From Hoeflea sp. (GTDB taxonomy: Bacteria > Pseudomonadota > Alphaproteobacteria > Rhizobiales > Rhizobiaceae): a stretch of DNA of 61,406 nucleotides. Made by a program: the position numbers and the translations under genes. The notes beneath the pieces were generated by a model, which was not told where the DNA came from, ran no database searches, and was given only the letters and a program-made list of their open reading frames with translations. The stretch lies in contig NZ_JACIYP010000021.1 in the NCBI RefSeq assembly GCF_014359905.1, forward strand, positions 1-61,406, given 5' to 3'. This document shows positions 26,301-36,049 of this stretch, piece after piece; the stretch's first letter is position 1, and each line of letters starts with the position of its first letter.

Positions 26301-27668
26301 TCAGGCGGGGCCGAAGGCACGCTCCATGCGCCTGGGCAGGATCGCCAGCAGCGTGAAGCCGCGCGCGGCCAGAAAAACGTTCAGAGCGATCCACAGTCCC
26401 TGATTGCCCCAGATTTCGGTGAGGCCGACCGACAGGGCGATGAACAGGGCGAGCGAGAGCAGCATCATGTTGCGCATGTCGCGCGACCAGGTGGCGCCGA
26501 TATAGATGCCGTCCATCTCGAAGGCGAGTACGCCGGCAACGGCCGTGAGCGCCGCCCAGAACAGGTAGGAGCCCGCCTCGATCCGCACGACCTCGAGCGT
26601 CGTCATCCATCCGATCACGGTCGTCCCGAAGATCAGGAAGAACACCGTGGTGAAGCCCGCGAGCCCCAGGCCCCAGAAGAAGGTGAGTTTCACCGCCCTG
26701 CCGAAGGCGGTCCTGTTGCGCGCGCCGATGGCGCGTCCTGCGATCTGCTCGGCGGCGGTGGCGAAGCCGTCGAGATAGTAGCCGGCCACCATGAAGAAGT
26801 TCATCAGGATGGCGTTGGCGGCAAGCGTGGTCTCGCCGAAGCCGGCGCCCATGCGGGTAAACCAGGCAAAGGCTGCCACCAACGCAAAGGAGCGGATCAT
26901 GATGTCGCCGTTGAGCGCCATCAGCTTCATGATCGAGGGCCGGTGGATGACCTGCTTCCAGGACGGGCGGTCGCGACGGTCGAACCGGCGGTGGATGATG
27001 ACAAAGCCCGCCACGCAGCCGGTGATCTCGGCGATCACCGTGGCCGCGGCGACGCCCTTGAGGCCGAAATCAAGTCCCAGCCCGAGCCAGATCGACAGCA
27101 CGATGTTGGTGCCGTTGATGACCGTCTGCAGGAACAGGCCGGTTCCGCCCATGCCGCGGCCGAGCACATAGCCGAGGATGGCGTAATTGGCGAGCGCCGC
27201 GGGGGCCGAGATCGCCCTTATGACCAGATAGGTCGAGGCGGCGGCGGCCACTTCGCCCTCCGCGCCCATCAGCGGCAGGCCCACCGTCAAAAGGAGCGGA
27301 ATGGCGGCAATGACGGCGATGCCCGCGACCACCGAAATCATCAGCGACCGCCAGAACACCGCCTGTTCCTCGGTCGGATCCTCCCGGCCCATGGCCTGGG
27401 CGACCAGGCCCGTGGTCGAGGAGCGCAGGAAATTGAAGGTGGTGAACACCAGATCGAACAGGATCGCCGCCATCGCCAGCCCGCCGATCAGAGCCGCATT
27501 GCCCAGCCGGCCGACGACCGCGGTATCGACCAGCCCCAGAAGGGGCGTCGTGAGAAACGCCAGCGTCATCGGCACGGCGATAGCGAGCACCATGCGGTTG
27601 TTGACCTCGAAGGCCCTGATCGTCAGAGCCCCGGTCGGCGCGTCGTCAAGCTGCATGCAAATGTCCAT
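26301..27668 (-). CDS. MATE family efflux transporter
   Basis: 455 residues from the ATG at 27668 (a second ATG at 27656 is equally possible; no clear ribosome site at either). Twelve hydrophobic helices in two MatE repeats, starting with VLAIAVPMTLAFLTTPLLGLVDTAVVGRLG, which is typical of the DinF subfamily. It probably exports drugs or metabolites in exchange for H+ or Na+. It converges on pyrD with a one-base gap between stops and is divergent from the deacetylase-like gene. Confidence 0.9.
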   Translation of the reverse strand: MDICMQLDDAPTGALTIRAFEVNNRMVLAIAVPMTLAFLTTPLLGLVDTAVVGRLGNAALIGGLAMAAILFDLVFTTFNFLRSSTTGLVAQAMGREDPTEEQAVFWRSLMISVVAGIAVIAAIPLLLTVGLPLMGAEGEVAAAASTYLVIRAISAPAALANYAILGYVLGRGMGGTGLFLQTVINGTNIVLSIWLGLGLDFGLKGVAAATVIAEITGCVAGFVIIHRRFDRRDRPSWKQVIHRPSIMKLMALNGDIMIRSFALVAAFAWFTRMGAGFGETTLAANAILMNFFMVAGYYLDGFATAAEQIAGRAIGARNRTAFGRAVKLTFFWGLGLAGFTTVFFLIFGTTVIGWMTTLEVVRIEAGSYLFWAALTAVAGVLAFEMDGIYIGATWSRDMRNMMLLSLALFIALSVGLTEIWGNQGLWIALNVFLAARGFTLLAILPRRMERAFGPA

Positions 27669-27775
27669 GGCTGGAAATGATTCGGCCTCGAATCCTAAAC
27701 AAAATAGACCGCGCAGATGAGAAAGCCCATCGGCAGATATGGACGAAACCGCCCTGGCGCGCCACATCTCAGGCG

Positions 27776-28681
27776 ATGCCCCTGCTGCCCATCGTCCACG
27801 CCCCGGCCTATGATGCCGGCTTTGCCCCCGGCCACCGCTTTCCCATGGGAAAATACACCCGTCTGATGGAGCTGATCGGGGAAACCGGTCTCGGCTTAGC
27901 GGCGGATTTCCATGCGCCGGCGCCGGCCTCCGCCGAATGGCTCGAACTGGCGCATCACCGGGGCTATGTCGACCAGGTGCTCTCCTGCACCGTGCCAGCG
28001 CTGATTGAACGCGAGATCGGCTTTCAGGTCGATCAGCGGGTGAGCCTGCGCGCGCGGCTGGCGACCGCGGGCACGGTGATGGCGGCCCGGCTGGCGCTGA
28101 GCGAGGGGATCGCCTGCAACACCGCAGGCGGCAGCCACCATGCGCGGCGCGCGCAGGGCGCGGGCTTCTGCACCTTCAATGACGTGGCCGTTGCGGCCCA
28201 TCTGCTTCAGGCCGACGGGGACGTCAGACGCGTGCTGGTGATCGACCTCGACGTGCACCAGGGCGACGGCACGGCCGAGATCTGCGCAGGCAACGCGGCG
28301 ATCCGCACTGTGTCGATGCACGGCGAGAAGAACTATCCGGTGCGCAAGCAGGTCTCCTCGATCGATGTCGCGCTGCCCGATGGTGTGCGCGACGCGGCCT
28401 ATCTGGAGACGCTCAACTGGATGTTGCCGCGAACGATTGAAGGCTTTTTGCCCGACCTGGTGTTCTACAATGCCGGGGTCGACCCGCATGAAAATGACCG
28501 GTTGGGCCGATTGTCGCTCAGCGACCAGGGCCTTAGAGATCGCGACCGCACTGTGTTTTCATTCTTCCGGGAGCGCGGCATCCCGCTCGCAAGCGTTCTC
28601 GGCGGCGGCTACAGCCATGACATCGACGCGGTTGCGCGGCGGCATCTCATCACCTTCGAGGCGGCGCTGGACTTCGTCTGA
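27776..28681 (+). CDS. Histone deacetylase family hydrolase
   Basis: 301 residues. Arginase/deacetylase fold with the zinc-site motifs of class IV-like bacterial enzymes: GGSHHARRAQGAGFCTFND at about 119-137 (tandem His), IDLDVHQGDGT with the Asp and His metal ligands, NAGVDPHENDRLGRL, and the closing LGGGYSHD. Bacterial members deacetylate acetylpolyamines, acetoin-related proteins or unknown substrates. The target here is not known. The start at 27776 is the first with family-like sequence after it; the gap to the MATE start is short. Confidence 0.9.
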   Translation: MPLLPIVHAPAYDAGFAPGHRFPMGKYTRLMELIGETGLGLAADFHAPAPASAEWLELAHHRGYVDQVLSCTVPALIEREIGFQVDQRVSLRARLATAGTVMAARLALSEGIACNTAGGSHHARRAQGAGFCTFNDVAVAAHLLQADGDVRRVLVIDLDVHQGDGTAEICAGNAAIRTVSMHGEKNYPVRKQVSSIDVALPDGVRDAAYLETLNWMLPRTIEGFLPDLVFYNAGVDPHENDRLGRLSLSDQGLRDRDRTVFSFFRERGIPLASVLGGGYSHDIDAVARRHLITFEAALDFV

Positions 28682-28682
28682 G

Positions 28683-28949
28683 CTATCGGCGCAGGCTGAA
28701 CAGGCGGACGATGAGGAAGATGGGGATCACGACGCCCGCGCCGAGCAGGAGATAGCCGCCGAAGCGGCCAAGGGCCGCAAAGCCGGTTTCCCACAGATTG
28801 ACCAGGAAATTCCGCGCCATGTAGAGGATGTCGGCCGGATACCAGTTGAACGCAGCCGTGATCACGCCGACCACGAAGGACGCGACCAGCAGCTTGAGCA
28901 CGGTGCGGCCGGGCGTGTCGCCCAGAAAGCGTGTCAGACCATTGCTCAT
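28683..28949 (-). CDS. Small membrane protein (DUF6460-like)
   Basis: 88 residues from the ATG at 28949. Contains LGDTPGRTVLKLLVASFVVG and NWYPADI, which recall the DUF6460 family of Hyphomicrobiales, and two hydrophobic helices (about 18-38 and 60-82) ending in a basic LRR tail. Function unknown. Its stop is nearly back-to-back with that of the deacetylase-like gene. Confidence 0.75.
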   Translation of the reverse strand: MSNGLTRFLGDTPGRTVLKLLVASFVVGVITAAFNWYPADILYMARNFLVNLWETGFAALGRFGGYLLLGAGVVIPIFLIVRLFSLRR

Positions 28950-29013
28950 GCGGGCGGTTCCCAGTTTCGTCTCCGCTCTCACATAGTCATGGCGGCAGCA
29001 GTGGGCAAGTGGA

Positions 29014-30624
29014 TCATTCGACGCCGTCGATCATGCGCTCGAGCGTCTCCAGCCGGTCGGCCTCGGCGGGCGGCTTGTCCCATCTGAGGCGGCTGATGCG
29101 TGGAAAGCGCATGGCGACGCCTGATTTGTGCCGGGTGGACCGGTTGATGCCTTCGAAGGCGACCTCGAACACCAGCCCCTTGTCGGGACCGGCGCGCACC
29201 GAGCGCACGGGCCCGAAGCGCTCGATCGTATTGTCGCGCACATATTTGTCGATCTGCAGCAGTTCCGCGTCGGTGAAGCCGAAATAGGCCTTGCCGACGG
29301 GCACCAGTTCGCCCGGATCGCGCCAGACGCCGAAAGTGTAGTCCGAGTAATAGCCCGAGCGTTTGCCGTGGCCGCGCTGGGCATACATCAGCACCGCGTC
29401 GATGAGGAACGGATCGCGCTTCCATTTGAACCACTCGCCCTTGGGCCGCCCGGGCAGATAGGGCGACAGCCTTCGCTTGATCATCACGCCTTCGATCACC
29501 GCCAAGGGCGGATCGGCGCGGAGTGCGGCGAGATCCTTCCAGGTGGCGAAGGGCAGCAATTGCGAGCAATCGAAGCGCGCCGGATCCAGTTCGGCCACAA
29601 AGGATTCGAGCCGCGCCCGGCGCTCGAGGAAGGGCTTCGCCCTAAGATCGAACGGCCCGTCCTGCAGAATGTCGTAGGCACGGAAGAACGCCGGATGGTC
29701 GCGCAACTGCTTCGCCGTCACGGTCTTGCGGTTGAGGCGCTGCTGCAGATCGGAAAACGTGCCGGTCTCGATGCCCTCGCCGCCCGGACGCGCGACCAGC
29801 AATTCGCCGTCGAGCGCGCCGTCGAAGGCGATGGCGTCGACCAGATCGGGGAAGGCCGCGGAAATGTCGTCGCCGGTGCGGGTGTAAAGCCGGTTGACGC
29901 CGCGCTCTGACGTCGCCTGTACGCGGATGCCGTCCCATTTCCATTCCGCGGTGAACTCTTCGGGATCGAGCTTGTCGAAATCGCCCGGATCGATGGCATG
30001 CGACAGCATCACCGGCCGGAACGGCGCGGCGGCCGCGTTGACGGGCTTGTCGCCTCCCCCCTCCAGCCAGGCGAACAGCTCCAGATAGGGCGGCGTGAGC
30101 CCGTGCCAGAGCTCCTCGATCTCGTTGACCTCGACCGTGCCGAATGCCGCCAGCGCCTGCTTGATCAGCCGCCCCGACAGGCCCATGCGGAAGCCGCCGG
30201 TGACGAGTTTCAACAGCGCATAGCGGCCCGGCGCATCGAGCCGGTCGAGCCAGTCCTCGACCAGCTTCGGCCCGTCCCGGCGCGAGGAGGCCTGGAGCGT
30301 CTCGACCACTTCGGCCAGCCCCGGCGCATCGTTGCGGCCTGTCCGGGCAGATTTCTCCGGCCAGGCGAGCGCAATGGTCTCGGCCAGATCGCCGACATAA
30401 TCGTAGGAATAGCCGAACAGCTCCGGGTCCATGCGGGCGGAGATCAGTTCGCGCAACTGCGCCGGCTTGACTGCGGGAATGTCGAGATCGCGGGCAATCG
30501 CCGCCAGCGCGTATCCGCGCTCGGGATCGGGCACGGTGCGGAAATAGTCCTTAAGCAGCGCGAGCTTCGCGTTGCGCGCGGGCGTGAACGCCAGCATATC
30601 GAGAAGATCGGCGAAACGGTTCAC
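29014..30624 (-). CDS. ATP-dependent DNA ligase, damage-response type
   Basis: 536 residues. A DNA-binding N-terminal domain (1-200) is followed by an adenylation domain with nucleophile Lys229 in AEWKWDGIR, and by ELLVA, EGVMIKR and WFKWKRD motifs, then an OB fold ending in AMRFPRISRLRWDK. It seals nicks using ATP. This ligase type is co-encoded across many bacteria with an MBL exonuclease, an Lhr-type helicase and a metallophosphoesterase, and has been linked to cisplatin or cross-link damage. All three partners are in this window (30628, 33506, 36046). It is four bases downstream of the exonuclease gene, so the two form an operon. Confidence 0.93.
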   Translation of the reverse strand: MNRFADLLDMLAFTPARNAKLALLKDYFRTVPDPERGYALAAIARDLDIPAVKPAQLRELISARMDPELFGYSYDYVGDLAETIALAWPEKSARTGRNDAPGLAEVVETLQASSRRDGPKLVEDWLDRLDAPGRYALLKLVTGGFRMGLSGRLIKQALAAFGTVEVNEIEELWHGLTPPYLELFAWLEGGGDKPVNAAAAPFRPVMLSHAIDPGDFDKLDPEEFTAEWKWDGIRVQATSERGVNRLYTRTGDDISAAFPDLVDAIAFDGALDGELLVARPGGEGIETGTFSDLQQRLNRKTVTAKQLRDHPAFFRAYDILQDGPFDLRAKPFLERRARLESFVAELDPARFDCSQLLPFATWKDLAALRADPPLAVIEGVMIKRRLSPYLPGRPKGEWFKWKRDPFLIDAVLMYAQRGHGKRSGYYSDYTFGVWRDPGELVPVGKAYFGFTDAELLQIDKYVRDNTIERFGPVRSVRAGPDKGLVFEVAFEGINRSTRHKSGVAMRFPRISRLRWDKPPAEADRLETLERMIDGVE

Positions 30625-30627
30625 GGT

Positions 30628-31644
30628 TCAATCGCCCTCGTCTTCATAGCCGACCAGGTGCAGCGGCTTGGCGGCGATGCCCTGCATCTCGCACCAGCGC
30701 ACCAGCGCCTCCTCGCGGCCGTGGGTCACCCAGACCTCGCCCGGTGCCACCGCCTGGATGGTCTCGGCCAGTTCGTCCCAGTCGGCGTGATCGGAGATCA
30801 CCAGGGGCAGCTCGACGCCGCGCTGGCGGGCGCGGGCCCTGACCTGCATCCAGCCCGAGGCGAAGCTTATCAGCGGGTCGGGAAAGCGGCGCGCCCATTT
30901 CTCGCCAAAGGCCGAAGGCGGCCCAAGCACGATGGCGCCGGCGAAGTCGCCCTTGGCGCTCGCTTCGACCGTGGCCGGGCGCAGGTCTCCCAGGGCGATG
31001 CCCCGGCTTTCGTAATAGTCGCACAATTTCTGCAGCGCGCCGTGAATGTAGAGCGGCTTGTGATATCCGGCATCGCGGATCAGGCGGATCACGCGCTGCG
31101 CCTTGCCCAGCGAATAGACGCCGACCAGATGCGCCCGGTCCGGATTGCGGTCGACCGAGCGCAACAGCCTGGTGATCTCGGCTGCGGCGTCGGGATGGCG
31201 GAACACCGGCAGGGCGAAGGTCGCCTCGGTGATGAAGACATCGCAGGCGACCGGCTCGAAAGTGGCGCAGGTCGGATCGGGCCTGGGCTTGTAGTCGCCC
31301 GACGCGACGATGCGCAGCCCGTTGCGCTCGACGGCGATCTGGGCAGAGCCCAGCACGTGGCCGGCGGGATGGAAGGTGACGGTGACGTCCTTGATGCGGA
31401 TTTCCTCACCGAGAGACGCCGGCTGGGTGGCGCCGGCATGATCCGCGCCGTAGCGGATCGCCATGATGTCGAGCGTCTCGGGCGTCGCCAGCACATGGCC
31501 GTGGCCGGCGCGGGCATGGTCGGCATGGCCGTGGGTGACCAGCGCCCGGTCGACGCCGCGCACCGGATCGATGTAGAAATCGCCCGGGGGGCAATAAAGC
31601 CCCTCGCGGCGCGGAATGAGAAGATCTTCGGGTCTGATGGCCAT
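30628..31644 (-). CDS. Ligase-associated DNA exonuclease (metallo-beta-lactamase fold)
   Basis: 338 residues. MBL/beta-CASP fold with the metal-binding HxHxDH at 38-43 (VTHGHADHA), HPAGHVLGSAQI, SGDYKP, and a late His in VISDHADWDEL. The family is called ligase-associated DNA exonuclease; members act on DNA ends. The gene lies four bases before the ligase gene and the pair is divergent from the helicase-PdeM pair, the other half of the same repair set. Confidence 0.93.
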   Translation of the reverse strand: MAIRPEDLLIPRREGLYCPPGDFYIDPVRGVDRALVTHGHADHARAGHGHVLATPETLDIMAIRYGADHAGATQPASLGEEIRIKDVTVTFHPAGHVLGSAQIAVERNGLRIVASGDYKPRPDPTCATFEPVACDVFITEATFALPVFRHPDAAAEITRLLRSVDRNPDRAHLVGVYSLGKAQRVIRLIRDAGYHKPLYIHGALQKLCDYYESRGIALGDLRPATVEASAKGDFAGAIVLGPPSAFGEKWARRFPDPLISFASGWMQVRARARQRGVELPLVISDHADWDELAETIQAVAPGEVWVTHGREEALVRWCEMQGIAAKPLHLVGYEDEGD

Positions 31645-31916
31645 GAGGAGAAACTAGGGCGGCGGCGCTCCCTTTGGAATGGATCATCTCATCGGTGATC
31701 CCAATTCTTCGGGCGTTTTCTCTCATGCGGATCCGGTCGGCATTCCTTGAACATCCAGAGAGCCATTTGTCAGGATCGGCGCAGGTACGCTCCGCAGCGT
31801 CGTTGGGCGTTTGTTGATCCCTATCAATACAAGAAAAACTGCCCGTGATAGGTTTGCCACGGTGTATTTCACCATTGGAATTTGCACATTCACTAGACTA
31901 GGGAGGTGATAGTATC
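31645..31916. other. Divergent intergenic region
   Basis: About 270 bases between the exonuclease start and the small unknown gene. No gene is supported. It should contain both promoters. It is more A+T-rich than the flanking repair genes. Confidence 0.35.
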
Positions 31917-32183
31917 ATGGATGACAATGCCCCCTGCGATGGTCCGCGTACAGATCGTGGCGAAGTCATATCGATCACGATGAAAATACAGTACCCGGAT
32001 GGGCAAACCAAGACCGTGACGTATGACGAAGACTGGTGCTTCGAAACCGGCGCAATCCTGTTGGCGGAATCCTGCATGACCGAGGAACAGAAGGCCCAGT
32101 TCCACAAGAGCGACGACTGGCGCGAGAATCCGACTTTTCTGAATGGGAACGCGGACACAAACGTTGCGGGTCCGATTGTGTAG
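31917..32183 (+). CDS. Hypothetical protein, 88 aa, with overlapping Cys-rich frame
   Basis: The start has a very strong ribosome-binding site (AGGGAGGTG, about seven bases before ATG), so translation is likely. The protein (MDDNAPCDGPRTDRGEV...) contains a beta-like MKIQYPDGQTKTVTYDEDW region and ends in TNVAGPIV. I do not know the family. In another frame, the sequence reading through the end of this gene to 32230 encodes a 22-residue tail with seven cysteines (pattern C-x3-C-x5-C-x2-CC-x-C-x2-C). A frameshift near 32160 would fuse it to this protein. Whether that fusion occurs is unknown. Confidence 0.6.
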   Translation: MDDNAPCDGPRTDRGEVISITMKIQYPDGQTKTVTYDEDWCFETGAILLAESCMTEEQKAQFHKSDDWRENPTFLNGNADTNVAGPIV

Positions 32184-32404
32184 GTGGCGGGACGTGTACG
32201 GATTGCTGCGCTTGCACCAGTTGCCCTAAATAGCAGCAGTCTGACGCCCGGATGCTGGTTGCCGTATCACCACAGATCTAGAGATCTGCCGGCAATGAGT
32301 GCGCTTCGGATTTGGGGCTGCTGCCCGCTACTCAAGCGAAGGGGCTTGCGTTTTCTAACGCGCCGCAGCATAGGCTGCGCAATCATCCCGCATCCGGTCC
32401 ACAC

Positions 32405-33439
32405 ATGACACCCCACCAGCTTTCCTCGGGCGATCTGATTGCCGATCGCCGTGCGCAGTATGCCCGCCAATACGCCGAAGGCGGCGACGCGGCCGCGGCG
32501 GCCGACCTTCAGATGCAGGCGCTGGAGCTCGCGCCCGAATGGGCCGCGGGCTGGCACCAGCTTGGCCTCTACCGCGAGACGTCCGGCGACAGGGCGGGCG
32601 CCGCCGACGCCTGGCGCAAGGTGCTGGCCCTGGCGCCGACCGACATCTTCGGCGCAGGCCTGAAGCTGTCGCTGACGGGACAGGCGGAAACGCCGGCGGC
32701 GCCGCCATCCGAATATGTCGAGGCATTGTTCGATGGATATTCCGACCGGTTCGACACGGCGCTGGTCGAGGACCTCGGCTACTGCGTGCCCGAGCGGCTG
32801 ACCGCGCTCATCGGCGAGGTCGCCGGCGCGGACGCGCATTTCGCCAAGGTGATCGACCTTGGCTGCGGCACCGGGCTGTTCGGCGAACGGATCCGGCTCA
32901 GGACCTCGTGGCTCGACGGCTACGACCTGTCGCAGGGCATGCTGGCCAAGGCTCAGGAAAAGGGCGTCTACGATCATCTCTGTCAGGCCGACATCGGTTT
33001 CGGCCTGCCTGCCGGCGGGCCTTCCTCGAGTGCAAAGGCCGATCTGGTCGCGGCCTCGGACGTGTTTGCCTATTTCGGCGATCTCGATACCGTCATCGGC
33101 GTCGCCGCGGATCTGATCCGGCCCGGCGGGCTGCTCGCCTTCTCCTGCGAGGCCGGCCGCGACGGCGTCGACTGGCTGCTGCAATCCTCGCTGCGCTACA
33201 GCCACGGCGCGGCCTATCTCAGCGGACTTCTGGAAAAACACAGCCTGGTCGTCGAGCGGCTCGATCGCGAGCCGATCCGCAGGGATGGCGCGGCCATGAT
33301 CGAGGGGTATCTGGTCATTGCCCGCAGGCGGGCGGAAGCGGGGCTGTCCCCGACGGGCCGGCCGACGATGCTTCCCGGCGCCGGCGATCCGGCCGACCTG
33401 CCCGACGACACCACGGGCGGCCCCTCCTATCCGATGTGA
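32405..33439 (+). CDS. TPR-containing class I SAM methyltransferase
   Basis: 344 residues from the ATG at 32405. The N-terminal part (about 1-85) has tetratricopeptide-like helices (AADLQMQALELAPEWAAGWHQLG, then DAWRKVLALAPTD). The C-terminal part is a Rossmann methyltransferase with motif I VIDLGCGTGLFGERI at about 148-162 and LIRPGGLLAFSCE. The substrate is not predictable. It sits between the two halves of the ligase/helicase repair cluster, about 65 bases before the helicase, and may be co-transcribed with helicase and endonuclease. That physical link is suggestive, not proof, of a role in repair. Confidence 0.85.
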   Translation: MTPHQLSSGDLIADRRAQYARQYAEGGDAAAAADLQMQALELAPEWAAGWHQLGLYRETSGDRAGAADAWRKVLALAPTDIFGAGLKLSLTGQAETPAAPPSEYVEALFDGYSDRFDTALVEDLGYCVPERLTALIGEVAGADAHFAKVIDLGCGTGLFGERIRLRTSWLDGYDLSQGMLAKAQEKGVYDHLCQADIGFGLPAGGPSSSAKADLVAASDVFAYFGDLDTVIGVAADLIRPGGLLAFSCEAGRDGVDWLLQSSLRYSHGAAYLSGLLEKHSLVVERLDREPIRRDGAAMIEGYLVIARRRAEAGLSPTGRPTMLPGAGDPADLPDDTTGGPSYPM

Positions 33440-33505
33440 TCGGCCGTCCGCGGCCGGAACTGTGGGTGCTTGGAGCGGCGCGCCTGCTGCTCTAGATTGA
33501 CCTTC

Positions 33506-36049
33506 GTGAGCACCGATTCCCCTCCCGACCCCGACGGTCCCGGCGCAGGCCCCCGTTTCGATCTGCCCGATCCATTCCTCGGCTGGTTCGCCAGCCGCGG
33601 CTGGCGGCCGCGCGCGCACCAGCTCGAACTGCTGGCCGAAACCCGGGCCGGGCGCTCGATGCTGCTGATCGCACCCACCGGCGCGGGCAAGACGCTCGCC
33701 GGGTTCCTGCCGAGCCTCACCGACCTCGCCGCACGCGGCAAGCCCAAACCGGGTACCGCAGGGGCGCGATCCCTGCACACGCTCTACGTCTCGCCGCTGA
33801 AGGCGCTGGCCGTCGACATCGAGCGCAACCTGGCGCGCCCGGTCGCGGAGATGGGCCTGCCGGTGAGGATCGAGACGCGGACCGGCGACACGCCGCAATC
33901 CAAGCGCGCCCGGCAGCGCACCGATCCGCCCGACATTCTGCTGACGACCCCCGAGCAGGTGTCGCTGCTGATTGCCAATGCCCATTCCGAGCGGCTGTTC
34001 TCGGGCCTGCGGTATGTCATCTTCGACGAGTTGCATTCGCTGATCGCGTCCAAGCGCGGGCATCTGCTGTCGCTGGCGCTGGCCCGGCTGCGCAAGCTGG
34101 CGCCGGATCTGCGCACCATCGGATTGTCGGCAACAGTGGCCGATCCAGAGGAACTCCAGCGCTGGCTCGTGCCGCAATCAACCGGCACGGATACGCTTGC
34201 CGGACGGGTCACTGTGACCGGCGGGGCGAGCCCGATCATCACCATCCTCGAGACAGCCGAGCGCATTCCCTGGTCCGGACATTCATCCCGCTATGCCGTC
34301 CCCGACATCTACCAGACCATCAGGGACCACCGCACGACGCTGATCTTCGTCAACACGCGCAGCCAGGCGGAGATGCTGTTTCAGGAATTGTGGCGGGTCA
34401 ACGAGGACAATCTGCCGATCGCGCTGCATCACGGCTCGCTGGATGCTGCGCAGCGGCGCCGGGTGGAGGCGGCGATGGGGCGCAACGAGCTGCGCGCCGT
34501 GGTCGCCACCTCGACGCTCGATCTGGGGATCGACTGGGGCGATGTGGATCTCGTCGTCCATGTCGGCGCGCCCAAGGGGGCGAGCCGCCTGGCACAGCGC
34601 ATCGGCCGCGCCAATCACCGCATGGACGAACCGAGCCGGGCGATCCTGACGCCGGCCAACCGGTTCGAGGTGCTCGAATGCCAGGCGGCGATCGACGCCA
34701 ACTACGCCGGCGCACAGGACACGCCGCCGGGCGGCGACGGCGGGCTCGACGTGCTAGCCCAGCACGTTCTCGGCATGGCGGCGGCCGCCCCTTTCAGCGC
34801 CGACGAGCTTTTTGAGGAAGTGACCAGCGCATCGCCCTATGCCCGGCTCGACCGGGAGACCTTCGACAAGGTGATCGACTTCGTCGCCACCGGCGGCTAC
34901 GCGCTGAAAAGCTACGAGCGCTACGCCCGCATCCGCAAGCGCGCCGACGGGCTGTGGCGGATCTCCAATCCGCAGGTGGCGCAGCAGTACCGGCTCAACA
35001 TCGGCACCATCATCGAGGCGCCGATGCTCAATGTGCGGATGACCAGCCGCAAGAACGGCATCCTCTCCGGCCGCGGCGGCCCGCCGCTGGGCAAGGTGGA
35101 GGAATATTTTCTCGAAACCCTGTCGCAGGGCGACACCTTCCTGTTTTCCGGAAAGATTCTCAGATTCGAGGGAATTCGCGAAAATGAATGCCTGGTCTCC
35201 AACGCCTGGGACCAGGACCCCAAGGTGCCCGCCTATGCCGGCGGCAAGTTTCCGCTGTCGACATACCTCGCCGAGGGCGTGCGCGCCATGATCGCCGATC
35301 CGTCGAAATGGGGCGCGCTGCCCGACCAGGTGACCGACTGGCTGCGCCTGCAGCAGGAAGTCTCGCAACTGCCAGCCAGCGACAGCCTGCTGATCGAGAC
35401 GTTTCCGCGGGCCGAGCGGTTCTACATGGTGTTCTATCCCTTCGAGGGCCGCGTCGCGCACCAGACACTCGGCATGCTGATCACGCGCCGGCTCGAGCGG
35501 CTGCGCGCACAGCCGCTCGGTTTCGTGGCAACCGATTATTCGCTCGCGGTCTGGGGCCTTGAGGACATGGGTGCGATGATCGCCAGCGGCCACCTCGATC
35601 TCGGCCGGTTGTTCGACGAGGACATGCTCGGCGATGATCTTGATGCCTGGCTCAATGAGTCGTGGCTGCTCAAGCGCACGTTCCGTGCCTGCGCCGTGAT
35701 CTCGGGCCTGATCGAGCGGCGCCATCCCGGCAAGGAGAAGACCGGACGCCAGGTCACTGTGTCCGCCGACCTGATCTATGACGTGCTCAGAAGCCACGAG
35801 CCCGACCATATCCTCTTGCGTGCGACGCGGGCGGATGCGGCCCAGGGGCTTTTGGATATTCAGCGGCTCGGCGCTATGCTCAAGCGAATCAAGGGACACA
35901 TCAAGCACCGGGCGCTGGACCGGATCTCGCCGCTGGCGGTCCCGATCATGCTGGAAATCGGGCGCGAACCGGTTTCCGGAGAGGCAAATGAAAGCATTCT
36001 GGCAGAAGCGGCGGACGACCTGCTGGCCGAGGCGCGGACACTGAGGTGA
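33506..36049 (+). CDS. lhr: Ligase-associated DEXH-box helicase (Lhr type)
   Basis: 847 residues from a GTG at 33506 (MSTDSPPDPDG...); the exact start is uncertain, and an in-frame start at 33470 also exists. Superfamily 2 helicase: Walker A APTGAGKT at about 56-63, DExH box FDELHSL, SATVAD, HHGSLD, and motif VI QRIGRANHR. The long C-terminal region is the Lhr-core winged-helix and beta-barrel part. Lhr proteins are 3'-5' DNA translocases in DNA damage responses. The stop overlaps the start of the endonuclease gene. Confidence 0.93.
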   Translation: MSTDSPPDPDGPGAGPRFDLPDPFLGWFASRGWRPRAHQLELLAETRAGRSMLLIAPTGAGKTLAGFLPSLTDLAARGKPKPGTAGARSLHTLYVSPLKALAVDIERNLARPVAEMGLPVRIETRTGDTPQSKRARQRTDPPDILLTTPEQVSLLIANAHSERLFSGLRYVIFDELHSLIASKRGHLLSLALARLRKLAPDLRTIGLSATVADPEELQRWLVPQSTGTDTLAGRVTVTGGASPIITILETAERIPWSGHSSRYAVPDIYQTIRDHRTTLIFVNTRSQAEMLFQELWRVNEDNLPIALHHGSLDAAQRRRVEAAMGRNELRAVVATSTLDLGIDWGDVDLVVHVGAPKGASRLAQRIGRANHRMDEPSRAILTPANRFEVLECQAAIDANYAGAQDTPPGGDGGLDVLAQHVLGMAAAAPFSADELFEEVTSASPYARLDRETFDKVIDFVATGGYALKSYERYARIRKRADGLWRISNPQVAQQYRLNIGTIIEAPMLNVRMTSRKNGILSGRGGPPLGKVEEYFLETLSQGDTFLFSGKILRFEGIRENECLVSNAWDQDPKVPAYAGGKFPLSTYLAEGVRAMIADPSKWGALPDQVTDWLRLQQEVSQLPASDSLLIETFPRAERFYMVFYPFEGRVAHQTLGMLITRRLERLRAQPLGFVATDYSLAVWGLEDMGAMIASGHLDLGRLFDEDMLGDDLDAWLNESWLLKRTFRACAVISGLIERRHPGKEKTGRQVTVSADLIYDVLRSHEPDHILLRATRADAAQGLLDIQRLGAMLKRIKGHIKHRALDRISPLAVPIMLEIGREPVSGEANESILAEAADDLLAEARTLR

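Noticed and set aside
25887..27680. Plus-strand frame of about 597 codons opposite the MATE gene
   Set aside because: No domain, biased composition; pyrD and MATE motifs explain both strands.
32267..34177. Long minus-strand frame of about 636 codons opposite the methyltransferase and helicase
   Set aside because: Same reason: composition is that of a shadow frame and both plus-strand genes show clear motifs.
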